Origin: Novosphingobium pentaromativorans US6-1
Lineage (GTDB): Bacteria; Pseudomonadota; Alphaproteobacteria; Sphingomonadales; Sphingomonadaceae
DNA: 64,000 bases
Direction of reading: 5' to 3'
Assembly: GCF_000767465.1 (NCBI RefSeq)
Contig: NZ_CP009292.1
Coordinates: 496,001 to 560,000, forward strand
Below the pieces are notes generated by a model that saw only the letters and a list, made by a program, of their open reading frames with translations, searched no databases and was not told where the DNA came from. The translations under genes and the position numbers were made by a program. Shown piece after piece: positions 33,196 to 42,145 of the stretch (positions are counted from its first letter, which is position 1; each line of letters starts with the position of its first letter).

Positions 33196-34266
33196 TCAGG
33201 CGGCGTTGAGCTTCGGAATGACGTAGTGACCGAAGAGTTCCCAGTTGCCGGCGAGTTCCTGCAGCGTGTTGTCGCCCGAGAACACCACCTGGAAGTGGCC
33301 AGCGCCCGATTCCTTGCACTGCTCGATGATCTCATCGGCCGCCTGGTTCGGGGTACCGCCGATGAACTCTTCCTTGCCAATCGTGTAGCCGTGCTTGCCC
33401 GGGCTATCGAGCGCCTTGCGATCCGAGGTCGCCATGCGATCGTCCGCCTTGGCGATCATGCTCTTGAACATTTCGCCGAACGCCTCGGACTTGCCCGCGG
33501 TTTCCTCGTCGATCTCGAAAATGACCTGCCGGCGAAGTCCGCACATGTCCGGACCGGTCGGATTGCCGCACTTGTCGGCTTCCTCGTTATATGCGTCGAA
33601 CACTTCCTTGACCTTCTCGGTCGGGATGAAGCCGGTCACGATCTTCGATCCACGCCGCGCTGCCTTGCGCGCCGATTCAACGCTGATGACCGTGGTCCAG
33701 ACCGGCGGATTGGCCTGAACCGGGCGCGGCACCAGGGTCAGCTCGTCGAAATTCCAATACTTGCCGTGATGGGTCAGCACGGGGTTCTTGATGCCCGCAT
33801 CGAGGATTTCCAGCGCTTCGTCGTAGCGGGCCCGGGCTTCGACCGGATCCAGACCGATACGCTTGAATTCGCCAGGGATACCGGCCGAAGTACCGATTTC
33901 AAGGCGCCCGCCGCACAGAATATCAAGCATGCCGATTTCTTCGACGATGCGCCATGCGTTGTGATAGGGCAGGACCATGCCCATCACGCCGATGCGGATG
34001 TTCTTGGTGCGCTCGGCGATCAGGGGCAGCAGCAGGTTCGGCGAGGGGCTGTAACCGCCGCCGAAGTGGTGCTCACTCATCAGAATGCCGTGGAAACCCA
34101 GCTTTTCTGCGCTGGCCCACAGGTCAACGTAATCCTGAAAATAAGGGATGATCTTGCTTGCATATTCGTTGCAGACTTCTTCACTGGGATTGGCGCCTGC
34201 ACCCTGAATGATGGGTTCGATCTCGCGCGACGCAAAGAAGAATTCAAATGCCCATGACTTAATCAT
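33196..34266 (-). CDS. LLM-class (luciferase-like) flavin-dependent monooxygenase
   Basis: A 356-residue TIM-barrel protein. MSEHHFGGGYSPSPNLLL near residue 65-80, the RIGVMGMVLPYHNAWRIVEEIGMLD stretch (quoted in part) and GRLEIGTSAG are standard luciferase-like segments for reduced FMN binding. The ATG at 34266 has AGGAGG 5 bases upstream. It is the last gene of the aldolase 4/LigAB2 run, 39 bp after GMC 2. Members oxidise aldehydes, ketones or aromatic substrates with FMNH2 from a partner reductase, not identified here. Confidence 0.88.
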   Translation of the reverse strand: MIKSWAFEFFFASREIEPIIQGAGANPSEEVCNEYASKIIPYFQDYVDLWASAEKLGFHGILMSEHHFGGGYSPSPNLLLPLIAERTKNIRIGVMGMVLPYHNAWRIVEEIGMLDILCGGRLEIGTSAGIPGEFKRIGLDPVEARARYDEALEILDAGIKNPVLTHHGKYWNFDELTLVPRPVQANPPVWTTVISVESARKAARRGSKIVTGFIPTEKVKEVFDAYNEEADKCGNPTGPDMCGLRRQVIFEIDEETAGKSEAFGEMFKSMIAKADDRMATSDRKALDSPGKHGYTIGKEEFIGGTPNQAADEIIEQCKESGAGHFQVVFSGDNTLQELAGNWELFGHYVIPKLNAA

Positions 34267-34304
34267 AAAACCTCCTATACTCCTGGTGGTTGCCAGGGTG
34301 TCCT

Positions 34305-35891
34305 TCAACTCTGGATCAATTCGGCCGCTCTCCACGCCATCGCCATGACCGGCCCGTTGGTGAAGCCGGAGACCAGCGTCGGCATGACCGAGCCGTCCAC
34401 GACGCGCAGGCCCGAAACGCCCCGCACTTTCAGGTTACTGTCCACGACTGAGAGCGGATCAGTGCCCATCTTGCAGGTGCCGATGGCATGATAGAGGCAC
34501 GTTCCGGTCCGGCGAACCGAATCCAGAATATCGGCATCGCTCTGCGCCTCGCTCCCGGGCAGCGTTTCATCGGAAACGTATTGCTGCAATGCCGGTTGCC
34601 GGAACAGCTCACGCACATATCGCACCATCGAGACCGCCGTCGACTGATCTAGGTCCGTGCCCAGATAGCGGGGGCGGATGACCGGTTGCACTGCTGCATC
34701 GGTCGATTCGATTTCGATCGATCCCTGGGTTTCAGGCCGCATCTGGTAGGCGCAGACCTGCATCCCATCGAGCTTGTCGAAATCGAACTTTCCGGCCTCG
34801 TCCGCACGGGTCAGGGAAAACGGCCCGGCAAAAAGCTGGACGTCGGGTCGATCCAGTTCCGGTCGCGAGCGAACGTAGGCAGTAACTTCATGCGGCGATT
34901 CAGCCATGACGCCGCGCTTGAACATCAGGTATTGCAGGGCATTGCGGATAAGCCGCAGACCCGAATACTCACGGTTGTCGCTGTATCGACCATCGACCCG
35001 GTACTGGATCATCGCCGCCCAGTGATCGCGCAGGTTCTGGCCAACTCCCGGGCTCTCGACCAGGACATCGATACCGAGCGCCTTGAGCGTATTGACAGGT
35101 CCGATGCCGGAAAGCTGCAGCAATTGCGGCGATTGGACGGCCCCGGCCGAAAGGATTACTTCGCTCACGGCGCGGTATTCGACCCGCCTGCCCTTTTTCC
35201 GGCAAGCCACACCTACAGCGCGGGTTCCTTCGAACAGGATCCGTTCAACCAATGTCTCGGTTACCACCGTCAGGTTCGGCCGGTTCCGCACCGGATCGAG
35301 GAAGGCCGTCGCGGAACTCTCGCGCTTGCCGTCCCTGATCGTGCGCATCATGTAACCGATGCCTTCCTGATCCGGCTGATTGACGTCCTCGCGCCGTTTC
35401 AGGCCTACCGTCACGCCAGACTCGATCAGGGCCTCATCCAGCGGATTGCGTCCCGGGTGCTGACTGATCCGCAAGGGGTGGGCACTGCCGCCCCCGGCGA
35501 CCGTGTTGTCCTCCATCTCGCGATAGCAACGGCTGATTTCATCCCAGCCCCAGCCTTCGCAGCCCTGCGCAACCCAGGCATCGAAGTCTTCAGGCTGACC
35601 ATGCGAATAGTGCATGCCATTGAGCGAGCTGGACCCCCCGATCATCACCCCGCGCGGCCAGGTTTCGGGCCGGACCCAGCTGTCCGCCGCCGGAGTGGTC
35701 TTGAACTGGCGAACGTACTTGGTGGTCTCGACGAGCTTCGCGAAGCCTTTGGGCATCGAGATCATCAGGGAATTGTCCGGCAGCCCCGCCTCGATCAGGA
35801 GAACGCGCGCGGAAGGCCTGGCGGAAAGCCGATTGGCCAGAACGCAACCGGCTGACCCTGCCCCCACGATAATATAGTCGAATGTCTGCAT
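34305..35891 (-). CDS. GMC-family FAD oxidoreductase, copy 2
   Basis: A 528-residue choline-dehydrogenase-like flavoprotein. IIVGAGSAGCVLANRLS at residues 7-23 binds FAD; GGSSSLNGM is the GMC signature; YHAIGTCKMG near residue 465 holds the active-site His. It lies between the BphC-like and LLM genes in the same run. It would oxidise an alcohol group of a pathway intermediate or of a lignin-type side chain. It is only moderately like copy 1 at 16195. Confidence 0.9.
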   Translation of the reverse strand: MQTFDYIIVGAGSAGCVLANRLSARPSARVLLIEAGLPDNSLMISMPKGFAKLVETTKYVRQFKTTPAADSWVRPETWPRGVMIGGSSSLNGMHYSHGQPEDFDAWVAQGCEGWGWDEISRCYREMEDNTVAGGGSAHPLRISQHPGRNPLDEALIESGVTVGLKRREDVNQPDQEGIGYMMRTIRDGKRESSATAFLDPVRNRPNLTVVTETLVERILFEGTRAVGVACRKKGRRVEYRAVSEVILSAGAVQSPQLLQLSGIGPVNTLKALGIDVLVESPGVGQNLRDHWAAMIQYRVDGRYSDNREYSGLRLIRNALQYLMFKRGVMAESPHEVTAYVRSRPELDRPDVQLFAGPFSLTRADEAGKFDFDKLDGMQVCAYQMRPETQGSIEIESTDAAVQPVIRPRYLGTDLDQSTAVSMVRYVRELFRQPALQQYVSDETLPGSEAQSDADILDSVRRTGTCLYHAIGTCKMGTDPLSVVDSNLKVRGVSGLRVVDGSVMPTLVSGFTNGPVMAMAWRAAELIQS

Positions 35892-35953
35892 ATGTTTCGA
35901 TTTTCAGCTCTTTGTGCCGGGCCAGAAATTCCGCCTCTTCGCGCCTGAAACTC

Positions 35954-36847
35954 CTAGCCGCCCATGACCTTGATCGCCGGCGGCAGGAATTCATGGCCCC
36001 AGACGTCGGATACGTAATATTCGGTCTGATGCTGCGCTGTGCGCGCACCGGCGCCATACTCGATCATCCAGCCCGATGGATTGACCATGTAGAATGACAG
36101 CATGCGATCGTTCGAATGCTTGCCCAGCGAGATCGCCAGGGGAACGTCGCGCTCGTGAACGATCTGGTGGGTCATCCCCACGTCGTCGATATCGGTTGCC
36201 TCAACCATCAGGTGGTTGATCCGCTTCTTCATCGGCCCCAGACCGAATGCGATCGAGTGATCGCGGTCGTTGCAATGCATGAAGTACGGCTTGCGAACGC
36301 CAGCCGGGGAAGGCTGGTGGTATTCAACCGTGCCGCGGAAGCCGAACAGCTCATTATAGAACTTTTCCGACACGTCGGCATCTTCCGAACGGATGATGAC
36401 GTGCCCGATACCGCCGGTCCCGGTCGCGAACTTTCCATGCATCCTGCGACCCGGATAGAACGGCTTGTGCGCATCGACCTGCGGTCCGTGGAAAACCTCG
36501 ATCGGGTTGCCGTAGGGATCCTCCAGCTTGAGCAAGCCCAGAACGAAGCGTTCCGCGCATTCCTCAGCCGATCCAACCGAGTAAGCGACACCCATTTCGG
36601 TCAACTGCTGCTGCATAGCGGCAAGCTCACCCCCGCCGGCAACGCGCAGACCCAGATAGGCCATGTCGTCTTCGTCGGTCACATGAAGCGTGATGCGATG
36701 ATGCCAGTCATCCATCCGCAGATAGAAGCGGTCGCCATCCCCTTCGTCGAGCCATTCCATGCCGAGGACCTGGGTGGCAAATTCCTTCCAGGCTTCCACG
36801 TCGGTTATGTTCAGACCAAGGTAGCCCAACTCGGTTATCTGGACCAT
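35954..36847 (-). CDS. BphC-like type I extradiol dioxygenase (VOC superfamily)
   Basis: A 297-residue two-domain VOC protein. Its active site aligns with 2,3-dihydroxybiphenyl 1,2-dioxygenase: iron ligands H149, H212 and E263, and acid-base candidates H197, H244 and Y253. BphC is 298 residues with ligands 146/210/260, so all metal residues are kept and the enzyme is probably active. The start at 36847 is chosen for length; an ATG at 36859 directly after AGAGAGG is an alternative. It follows the LigB2 gene by 95 bp, so two unrelated extradiol enzymes sit in one operon. Confidence 0.9.
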   Translation of the reverse strand: MVQITELGYLGLNITDVEAWKEFATQVLGMEWLDEGDGDRFYLRMDDWHHRITLHVTDEDDMAYLGLRVAGGGELAAMQQQLTEMGVAYSVGSAEECAERFVLGLLKLEDPYGNPIEVFHGPQVDAHKPFYPGRRMHGKFATGTGGIGHVIIRSEDADVSEKFYNELFGFRGTVEYHQPSPAGVRKPYFMHCNDRDHSIAFGLGPMKKRINHLMVEATDIDDVGMTHQIVHERDVPLAISLGKHSNDRMLSFYMVNPSGWMIEYGAGARTAQHQTEYYVSDVWGHEFLPPAIKVMGG

Positions 36848-36942
36848 TTTTCCGTACATCCTCTCTGCAGAACCACCGGCAATCCCGGCGACTTCCCTGT
36901 TGATCGGACCGTTCCCCCCTGAACCCGGCCCGGTGCGTATTC

Positions 36943-37776
36943 TCAGGCCGCCTGCTTCAGTTCGGCGAAGCCCATGCCCGTCAGCCATTCGTGCATCGCC
37001 TCATAGGCAATGAATTCGGCCTTGGCGCCCGGCATCGCTCCCATGGCGCAATACCAGTTCTTGACCTCGATCGCTCCGTTGCCGCCTTCCCTCAGGATTT
37101 CCTCGTCGCTCAGCGACAACAAGGTCTCGATGTCGCCAGCAGCGCACAGATCGAGAAGCTTGCGGTCGAAGGCTTCGTTGACATTGCCCATGCCCGGGCT
37201 TCCGACCCAGTGGCTCAGACCCCCGGTGCCGTAGATGACAACCCGTTCGTTGCCGCCCCAGCTCTCCACGGCACGCTTGATGCTCCGGCCGATGTCGTAG
37301 GCGCGGCGGCTGTCGATGAACGGCTCCATCACGCAATTGAGATAGATCGGAATGATGTTGACGGCCGGATTGAACTTGACCGCCATCTCGTAGGGAATGG
37401 CCGTGGCGTGATCGAGCGTGATCGACTTGGCGTAGGACCAGTCCACACCCTCGGCCAGGCCGCTTTCGAGAATATGCCTGGCAAGACCTTCATTGTTCGG
37501 GATCACGCCTTTTTCGATGGGCAGCCATTCCTCGATCGGGCCGTCCAGATCGCCGATCGCGATGAGGCAGGTCGGAATGCAATGCGGTCCGAAATTGGTA
37601 TAGTGATCATCGCCGATGATGATGACCGTATCGGCCTTCATTTCAGCTACGCGCTCGGAAATATGCTCGAACGAACGGTTGATGGTGTCTTCCTGCTCCG
37701 GCTTGGCCATGCCTGCCAGAACGCCCGAAAGAGCTGGATTATGCGGCATCAGAAAACCGCCTACAACTTCAGCCAT
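36943..37776 (-). CDS. LigB/CarBb-type extradiol dioxygenase large subunit, copy 2
   Basis: A 277-residue catalytic subunit. H12 in LMPHNPA and H58 in GDDHYTNFG are the expected iron ligands, GGLSHWVG carries the catalytic His, and IEVKNW near the C-terminus the Glu. It shares with copy 1 the GGF-PHNP start, the FGPHCIP-C-LIAIGD segment and the overall length, so they are clear paralogues. It follows the LigA-like small subunit by 33 bp and is preceded by aldolase 4, the same order as in the first module. Confidence 0.9.
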   Translation of the reverse strand: MAEVVGGFLMPHNPALSGVLAGMAKPEQEDTINRSFEHISERVAEMKADTVIIIGDDHYTNFGPHCIPTCLIAIGDLDGPIEEWLPIEKGVIPNNEGLARHILESGLAEGVDWSYAKSITLDHATAIPYEMAVKFNPAVNIIPIYLNCVMEPFIDSRRAYDIGRSIKRAVESWGGNERVVIYGTGGLSHWVGSPGMGNVNEAFDRKLLDLCAAGDIETLLSLSDEEILREGGNGAIEVKNWYCAMGAMPGAKAEFIAYEAMHEWLTGMGFAELKQAA

Positions 37777-37808
37777 TCAGTCTACTCCTCAAATCTCGGT
37801 CGCGCTCT

Positions 37809-38081
37809 TCAAGCCGCATTTCGCGGCGGCGTATTGATCTTCTGCAGGTACTCGGGAAGGTCGCGCGGACTTTTCACGGCGCTGAAGAATGAAAGCAGCA
37901 ACAGCGGGTTGACGCCACGCGCCGCGATCTCGGCGACATCCCAGGCCTCGATCTCCGCGCGCTCGCCTGAATCGATATTGAAGCTCTCGAGATACGCCTT
38001 GGAATCGGAACGATACCGTTCCAGCTGACCGGGGTCGGATAGGGCCGTCCAGAAAGCCTTCTCAATTGCATTAGCACTCAT
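37809..38081 (-). CDS. LigA/CarBa-like extradiol dioxygenase small subunit, copy 2
   Basis: A 90-residue helical protein with the GVNPLLLLSFFSAV segment typical of LigA. AAGGAGAG precedes two adjacent ATGs (38084 and 38081); the second has the better spacing. It is the short CarBa-like form. It pairs with LigB2 and parallels the LigA1 gene at 12030. Confidence 0.87.
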   Translation of the reverse strand: MSANAIEKAFWTALSDPGQLERYRSDSKAYLESFNIDSGERAEIEAWDVAEIAARGVNPLLLLSFFSAVKSPRDLPEYLQKINTPPRNAA

Positions 38082-38157
38082 CATCACTCTCCTTGCGGCT
38101 TGCGCCTGGGCTTGCCGCATAGTGTCAACGGAGTCCGCCGGGCTCCAGCGCCGCCGC

Positions 38158-39141
38158 TTAGACGGCCTCCTTCGCCATTTCGGCCCAGCGCACGCCGGCA
38201 GTCTCTGCCCCGGCCCGGATATGGTCGGGCATCATGTCATAGGGCGGCCGCGCGGGTCCGACCTGCATCCACCCGGCCGCCTGCATGCGCGCCTTGTCGA
38301 TGGCGATGTTATACATCGAAAACTCGCGGAATCCGCCAGCCGGGAACATCGGCGTCACGGCCCACCACATCTTGTCGGTCAGGGCCTTGGCCTTCGTCCA
38401 GTCTCCCGTTTCCCGAGCCCGGGCGACTTCATCGCGCAGCGCAATGGTCGGCTTGGGGCCGCAGACGGCGCCACTGCTCCAGAAGGCGCTGATATCGTCG
38501 TCGATGCGCGCGCCTGCATAGTAATCCAGCTCGATCGGCATGGCACGAACCTTGCCGCGCGTCAGTTCGAGATTCTGGATCAACTGGCCGATGGCGGTGT
38601 ACTTGGCAGAAACCACCTGCGGAATATCGGCCACCTGCGCCCAGAACGGAGGCGGAAAGTCGAATCGGAACGCTTCCGGATTGGCATAGATGCACTGCGC
38701 CATGTCGGGGCAGGCTTCCGCCACGTCCTTGTAGAACCGCACGGCCGCAGGGAGAGTGGGAGTGCACCACATGGGCAGCCCCAGCATCGTACCGTCTGCG
38801 CCCAGATCCGCCGCATAGCGAGTCAGTTCGATCGTATCCCTGGTGTTCAACGTGGTCGTACCGACAAAGCAGGGAACGCGTCCTGCCACGGTCTCCACAA
38901 GACACGCCATGAAGCGCTTCTTCTCGTCGAGCGTCAGGGTCGCCGCTTCACCATAGGTTCCCATCGTCAGGATACCGTCAATACCGGAATCGATCAGTCC
39001 GTTGATGGCATCGACACTTGCATCGAGATCCAGCGAATCCGTCATGCGCCAGCTTTCCGCGCCTTCCTTGGCACTGGTTGGCATGATCGCCCATGCGCCC
39101 TGCACATCCTGCGGCGTCATGAGCTTACGCTTGGTGGGCAT
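38158..39141 (-). CDS. NahE/PhdJ-like hydratase-aldolase, aldolase 4
   Basis: A 327-residue protein closest in motif wording to classical NahE: CIYANPEAFRFDFP with Y152, VVSAKYTAIG with K180, and [14 protein letters not shown]. It should cleave a hydroxylated benzylidenepyruvate-type ring-fission product to aldehyde and pyruvate. The ATG at 39141 follows AAGGAGAGG by about 11 bases. It begins the aldolase-LigA-LigB module 2, and lies 150 bp after the HMG-CoA-lyase-like gene; that gap has only a weak CGCTT-N4-AAGCG repeat. Confidence 0.9.
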   Translation of the reverse strand: MPTKRKLMTPQDVQGAWAIMPTSAKEGAESWRMTDSLDLDASVDAINGLIDSGIDGILTMGTYGEAATLTLDEKKRFMACLVETVAGRVPCFVGTTTLNTRDTIELTRYAADLGADGTMLGLPMWCTPTLPAAVRFYKDVAEACPDMAQCIYANPEAFRFDFPPPFWAQVADIPQVVSAKYTAIGQLIQNLELTRGKVRAMPIELDYYAGARIDDDISAFWSSGAVCGPKPTIALRDEVARARETGDWTKAKALTDKMWWAVTPMFPAGGFREFSMYNIAIDKARMQAAGWMQVGPARPPYDMMPDHIRAGAETAGVRWAEMAKEAV

Positions 39142-39291
39142 GGTCCGTGTCCTCTCCTTGTAAACCATCAGACTTCAGTCGCGAAACGGCAGGCAAACTG
39201 GCAGTTCGCTCTATGTGATTGGATAACCGCTTCGATGCGCTTGCATAAGCGAGGATTTCGCTGGCGATGGATGATCTTGTTGCAATGGTCA

Positions 39292-40227
39292 TCACACCAG
39301 CTCCCGCGATGTCTCGCCAGACCTGGGAAAAGCGCTTACTTCCTTCACCAGCGAAGGCAGCTTTCGCCCCAACTGCTCCTGCAGCCAGAGCGATGCTTCA
39401 CGCAGCCCTTCGAGCGAAGCTCCTGTCGCCACCTTGCTGCGGTCCAGCATGTAGACCAGATCCTCGGTCGCGATATTGCCCACCGATCCCGGGGCGAAGG
39501 GACAACCGCCGATGCCGCCGAGACTGGAATCGAGCGTCTGTACGCCGCTGCGGATGGCCGCATCGGCATTGGCATAGCCGGTGTTGCGCGTATTATGGAA
39601 ATGCGCGCGCAAGCGGATGCCGGGAACCGCTTGCGCGACTGCCGCGAAGCGCTCTTCCACATCGTGTGGAGCGGCCACTCCGATAGTGTCGGCAAGCGAA
39701 ATCTCGTCCGCTCCAGCCTCTGCTATCGCGCCGGCCAGTTCCACGACCTGCGAAACCGGTACCTCACCCTCGAAAGGGCAACCGAAGGCCGCCGCGATCG
39801 TGGCCGAGCGGAACAACCCGCCGCCTTTCGCGAGGTCGGAAATCTTGCGCCAGTTGGCGACATTCTGGGCGATCGTCGACCCCTGATTGCGCTGGCTGAA
39901 TGTCTCGGTAGCGACGATGGCATATGTCACCTCGTCCAGTACCCCGGTGGCAGCGGCCCGATCGAATCCGCGCTCATTGAGGACGAGGCCCGATAGCTGG
40001 ACATCGGACAGATCCCGCAAGGCCGCCAGCAAATCCTCGGCATCGGCCATTTGCGGCACTCGCTTGGGATTGACGAAGCTCGTCACCTCTATGCGGCGGA
40101 TCCCTGCTGCGGCAATCCTGCGGATCAAGGATACCTTGGTCTCGGTCGGCAGGATCTTGTCGTCATTCTGCAGACCGTCCCGCGGCCCGACATCGACAAG
40201 TTCGACGTGAGAAGGTCGCTGTCCCAT
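39292..40227 (-). CDS. HMG-CoA lyase-family protein, candidate (R)-citramalyl-CoA lyase
   Basis: A 311-residue barrel. R16-D17 in GPRDGLQ, H209 and H211 in AHFHNT and C242 in the GIGGCPFAPGSVGN signature are the HMG-CoA lyase catalytic and metal residues. The family cleaves 3-hydroxy-3-methylglutaryl-CoA, but close relatives cleave (R)-citramalyl-CoA to pyruvate and acetyl-CoA, as in the Chloroflexus 3-hydroxypropionate cycle. Its start shares one base with the stop of the CoA-transferase gene, and the two LeuCD-like genes lie just before, which favours a citramalyl-CoA role here. HMG-CoA itself remains possible. Confidence 0.88.
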   Translation of the reverse strand: MGQRPSHVELVDVGPRDGLQNDDKILPTETKVSLIRRIAAAGIRRIEVTSFVNPKRVPQMADAEDLLAALRDLSDVQLSGLVLNERGFDRAAATGVLDEVTYAIVATETFSQRNQGSTIAQNVANWRKISDLAKGGGLFRSATIAAAFGCPFEGEVPVSQVVELAGAIAEAGADEISLADTIGVAAPHDVEERFAAVAQAVPGIRLRAHFHNTRNTGYANADAAIRSGVQTLDSSLGGIGGCPFAPGSVGNIATEDLVYMLDRSKVATGASLEGLREASLWLQEQLGRKLPSLVKEVSAFPRSGETSRELV

Positions 40228-41471
40228 CAGGCTGCGCCGATCACTTTGCGCTGCGCAAGATCGGCGACCGATTCGACGCTGTAGCCGAGCAGATCTTCGA
40301 AGACCTCGCGGTTGTGCTGGCCAAGTGCCGGGCCCGCCCAGTTAACTTGTCCGGGCGTCTGGGAAAGTTTGGGGAACACGTTCTGCATCTTGAACGAACC
40401 AAACGCAGGGTGCGGCACGTCGATGATCGCCTGGCGCGCCTTGAAATGCGCATCCTCCAGCATCTCCGGCGCGCGATAGATGTCGCCGCGCGGCACGCTG
40501 TGCTCGTCAAGCAGCTTGCCCAGTTCCTCGCGGTCCATCGTTGCCGTCCACTCGCCGATCAGCGCGTCAAGTTCGGCCTGGCGCTCACCGCGGGCAGTAT
40601 GCGTGGCATATCGCGGATCACTTGCCAGTTCGGGCCGTCCCATCGCTTCGGCCAGGCGGGAAAAGACGGTATCCTGGTTCGCCGCAATCAACACGAACAA
40701 GCCGCCTTTGACAGGGTAGATATTGGAGGGCGCAATGTTCGGAAGGATTGCCCCGGTTCGCTCACGAATATAGCCTGCCTTGTCGTATTCGGTGACGAGG
40801 TTTTCCATCACGGCCAGAACCGATTCGTAGATCGCACTGTCGACAACCTGCCCGCGGCCGGTCTGTTCGCGCGCATGCAGCGCCATCAGTCCACCGATAC
40901 AGCCGAAGGTTCCAGCCAGAGTATCGCCCAGAGAAATGCCGGTTCGCGACGGCGGATTCGCCGGGTCGCCCACGACATAGCGCAATCCGCCCATCGCCTC
41001 GCCGATCGCGGCATAGCCAGCCTTGTGGGAATAGGGCCCGGTCTGGCCATAGCCAGACACCCGGATCATGATGAGGCCGGGATTGATCTTGGCCAGTTCC
41101 TCATAGCCCAGACCCCACTTTTCCATCGTGCCGGCGCGGAAGTTCTCTATGAGGATGTCCGACTTGGCCACCAGATCGCGAATGATCTGCTGCCCCTCGG
41201 CTTCGCGCAAATTGACCTCGATCGATTTCTTGTTGCGGGCGACCACCGGCCACCACAGGCCTTGCCCGTCTTCCAGCTTGCCGCGCCCCCAAACCCGCAT
41301 CGGATCGCCCATCACAGGCGGCTCCACCTTGATCACTTCGGCACCGAAGTCGGCCAGAAGCTGGCCGCAGAAAGGGCCTGCGAGCAGCTGCCCCATTTCG
41401 ATCACACGCAGATCGGTCAACGGGCCTTTCGCAAAGGCCTGACCCGAATCCGTCCTGTCACTTATCGTCAT
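40227..41471 (-). CDS. CaiB/BaiF (class III) CoA-transferase, candidate D-citramalate CoA-transferase
   Basis: A 414-residue protein. MGQLLAGPFCGQLLADFGAEVIKVE (quoted in two parts: MGQLLAGPFCGQ and LLADFGAEVIKVE) is the family N-terminus, and D183 in SLGDTLAG is the nucleophile that forms the anhydride with the acid. It transfers CoA between acyl-CoA and a free acid. The ATG overlaps the LeuD-like stop by four bases and its stop overlaps the lyase start. With these neighbours the likely acceptor is a hydroxylated diacid such as D-citramalate. That assignment is inference from synteny. Confidence 0.9.
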   Translation of the reverse strand: MTISDRTDSGQAFAKGPLTDLRVIEMGQLLAGPFCGQLLADFGAEVIKVEPPVMGDPMRVWGRGKLEDGQGLWWPVVARNKKSIEVNLREAEGQQIIRDLVAKSDILIENFRAGTMEKWGLGYEELAKINPGLIMIRVSGYGQTGPYSHKAGYAAIGEAMGGLRYVVGDPANPPSRTGISLGDTLAGTFGCIGGLMALHAREQTGRGQVVDSAIYESVLAVMENLVTEYDKAGYIRERTGAILPNIAPSNIYPVKGGLFVLIAANQDTVFSRLAEAMGRPELASDPRYATHTARGERQAELDALIGEWTATMDREELGKLLDEHSVPRGDIYRAPEMLEDAHFKARQAIIDVPHPAFGSFKMQNVFPKLSQTPGQVNWAGPALGQHNREVFEDLLGYSVESVADLAQRKVIGAA

Positions 41472-42145
41472 ATCTTGCCCACCATCAGATTTTTGGATGT
41501 ATTCGAGAGGTCTGCCGCGCCTTGCGGCGACGACCCGCTGTTAGCCCAGACCCACGGCCGCAAGCGCTTGTCGCGGGCCTGCCAAGCCACAATGCTGTCA
41601 AACATCTGCAAGGTCCGGTCGATCTCGTCGGCACCTTCAAGCAAGGCCTTACGCTGGCTGGCGTCGACCTTGAACGCGATCGGATGTAGCCCGATCCCAG
41701 AGATTACCAGTTCGTGCAGGTCAACGGTCATGGCCGCCCCGCTGACCGCAAATTCCGCCAAGCTCTCGACCTGTGCGGGCGGCAGCGTGATCGGCAGGAT
41801 GCCGTTCTGGAAACAATTGGCGGCAAAGATATCGCCGAAGCTGTCCGCTATCACGACCCTGAGACCAAGACCCTTGAGTGCCCATACCGCTGCCTCGCGG
41901 GACGAGCCGCAGCCGAAATTGGTGCCGGCGATCAGTATCGGAGCGCCGCGGAAAGGCTCCCGGTTGAACACGAAATCGGGGTTGGGCGATCCATCGTCTC
42001 GATAACGCAGGACCTCGAAGGCATAGTCGCCCATTTCCTCCGCCTTCAGCGCAGCCAGCCGTTCGATCCGGATGATCACATCGGTATCGATATTGGGCAT
42101 CATCAGCGGTGCAGCCGGGCCGGTAACGATCGTGAAGGGTTCCAT
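41468..42145 (-). CDS. LeuD-like small subunit of an aconitase-family hydro-lyase
   Basis: A 225-residue swivelling-domain protein. NIDTDVIIRIERL near residues 18-30 and NFGCGSSRE at 77-84 are the LeuD signatures that bind the substrate carboxylates. The specificity loop after DTDVII differs from the PKQFL of isopropylmalate isomerase. The open frame runs far upstream, but the ATG at 42145 shares one base with the LeuC-like stop (TGATG). LeuCD relatives include maleate and citraconate hydratases; with the neighbouring genes that is more likely than leucine synthesis. Confidence 0.87.
   Translation of the reverse strand: MEPFTIVTGPAAPLMMPNIDTDVIIRIERLAALKAEEMGDYAFEVLRYRDDGSPNPDFVFNREPFRGAPILIAGTNFGCGSSREAAVWALKGLGLRVVIADSFGDIFAANCFQNGILPITLPPAQVESLAEFAVSGAAMTVDLHELVISGIGLHPIAFKVDASQRKALLEGADEIDRTLQMFDSIVAWQARDKRLRPWVWANSGSSPQGAADLSNTSKNLMVGKI

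Noticed and set aside
38122..39996. A 624-residue plus-strand open frame across aldolase 4 and the lyase
   Set aside because: It spans two well-supported minus-strand genes and their gap and has no family features.
40314..42005. A 563-residue plus-strand open frame opposite the CaiB-like and LeuD-like genes
   Set aside because: Shadow of two clear genes; no RBS and low-complexity composition.
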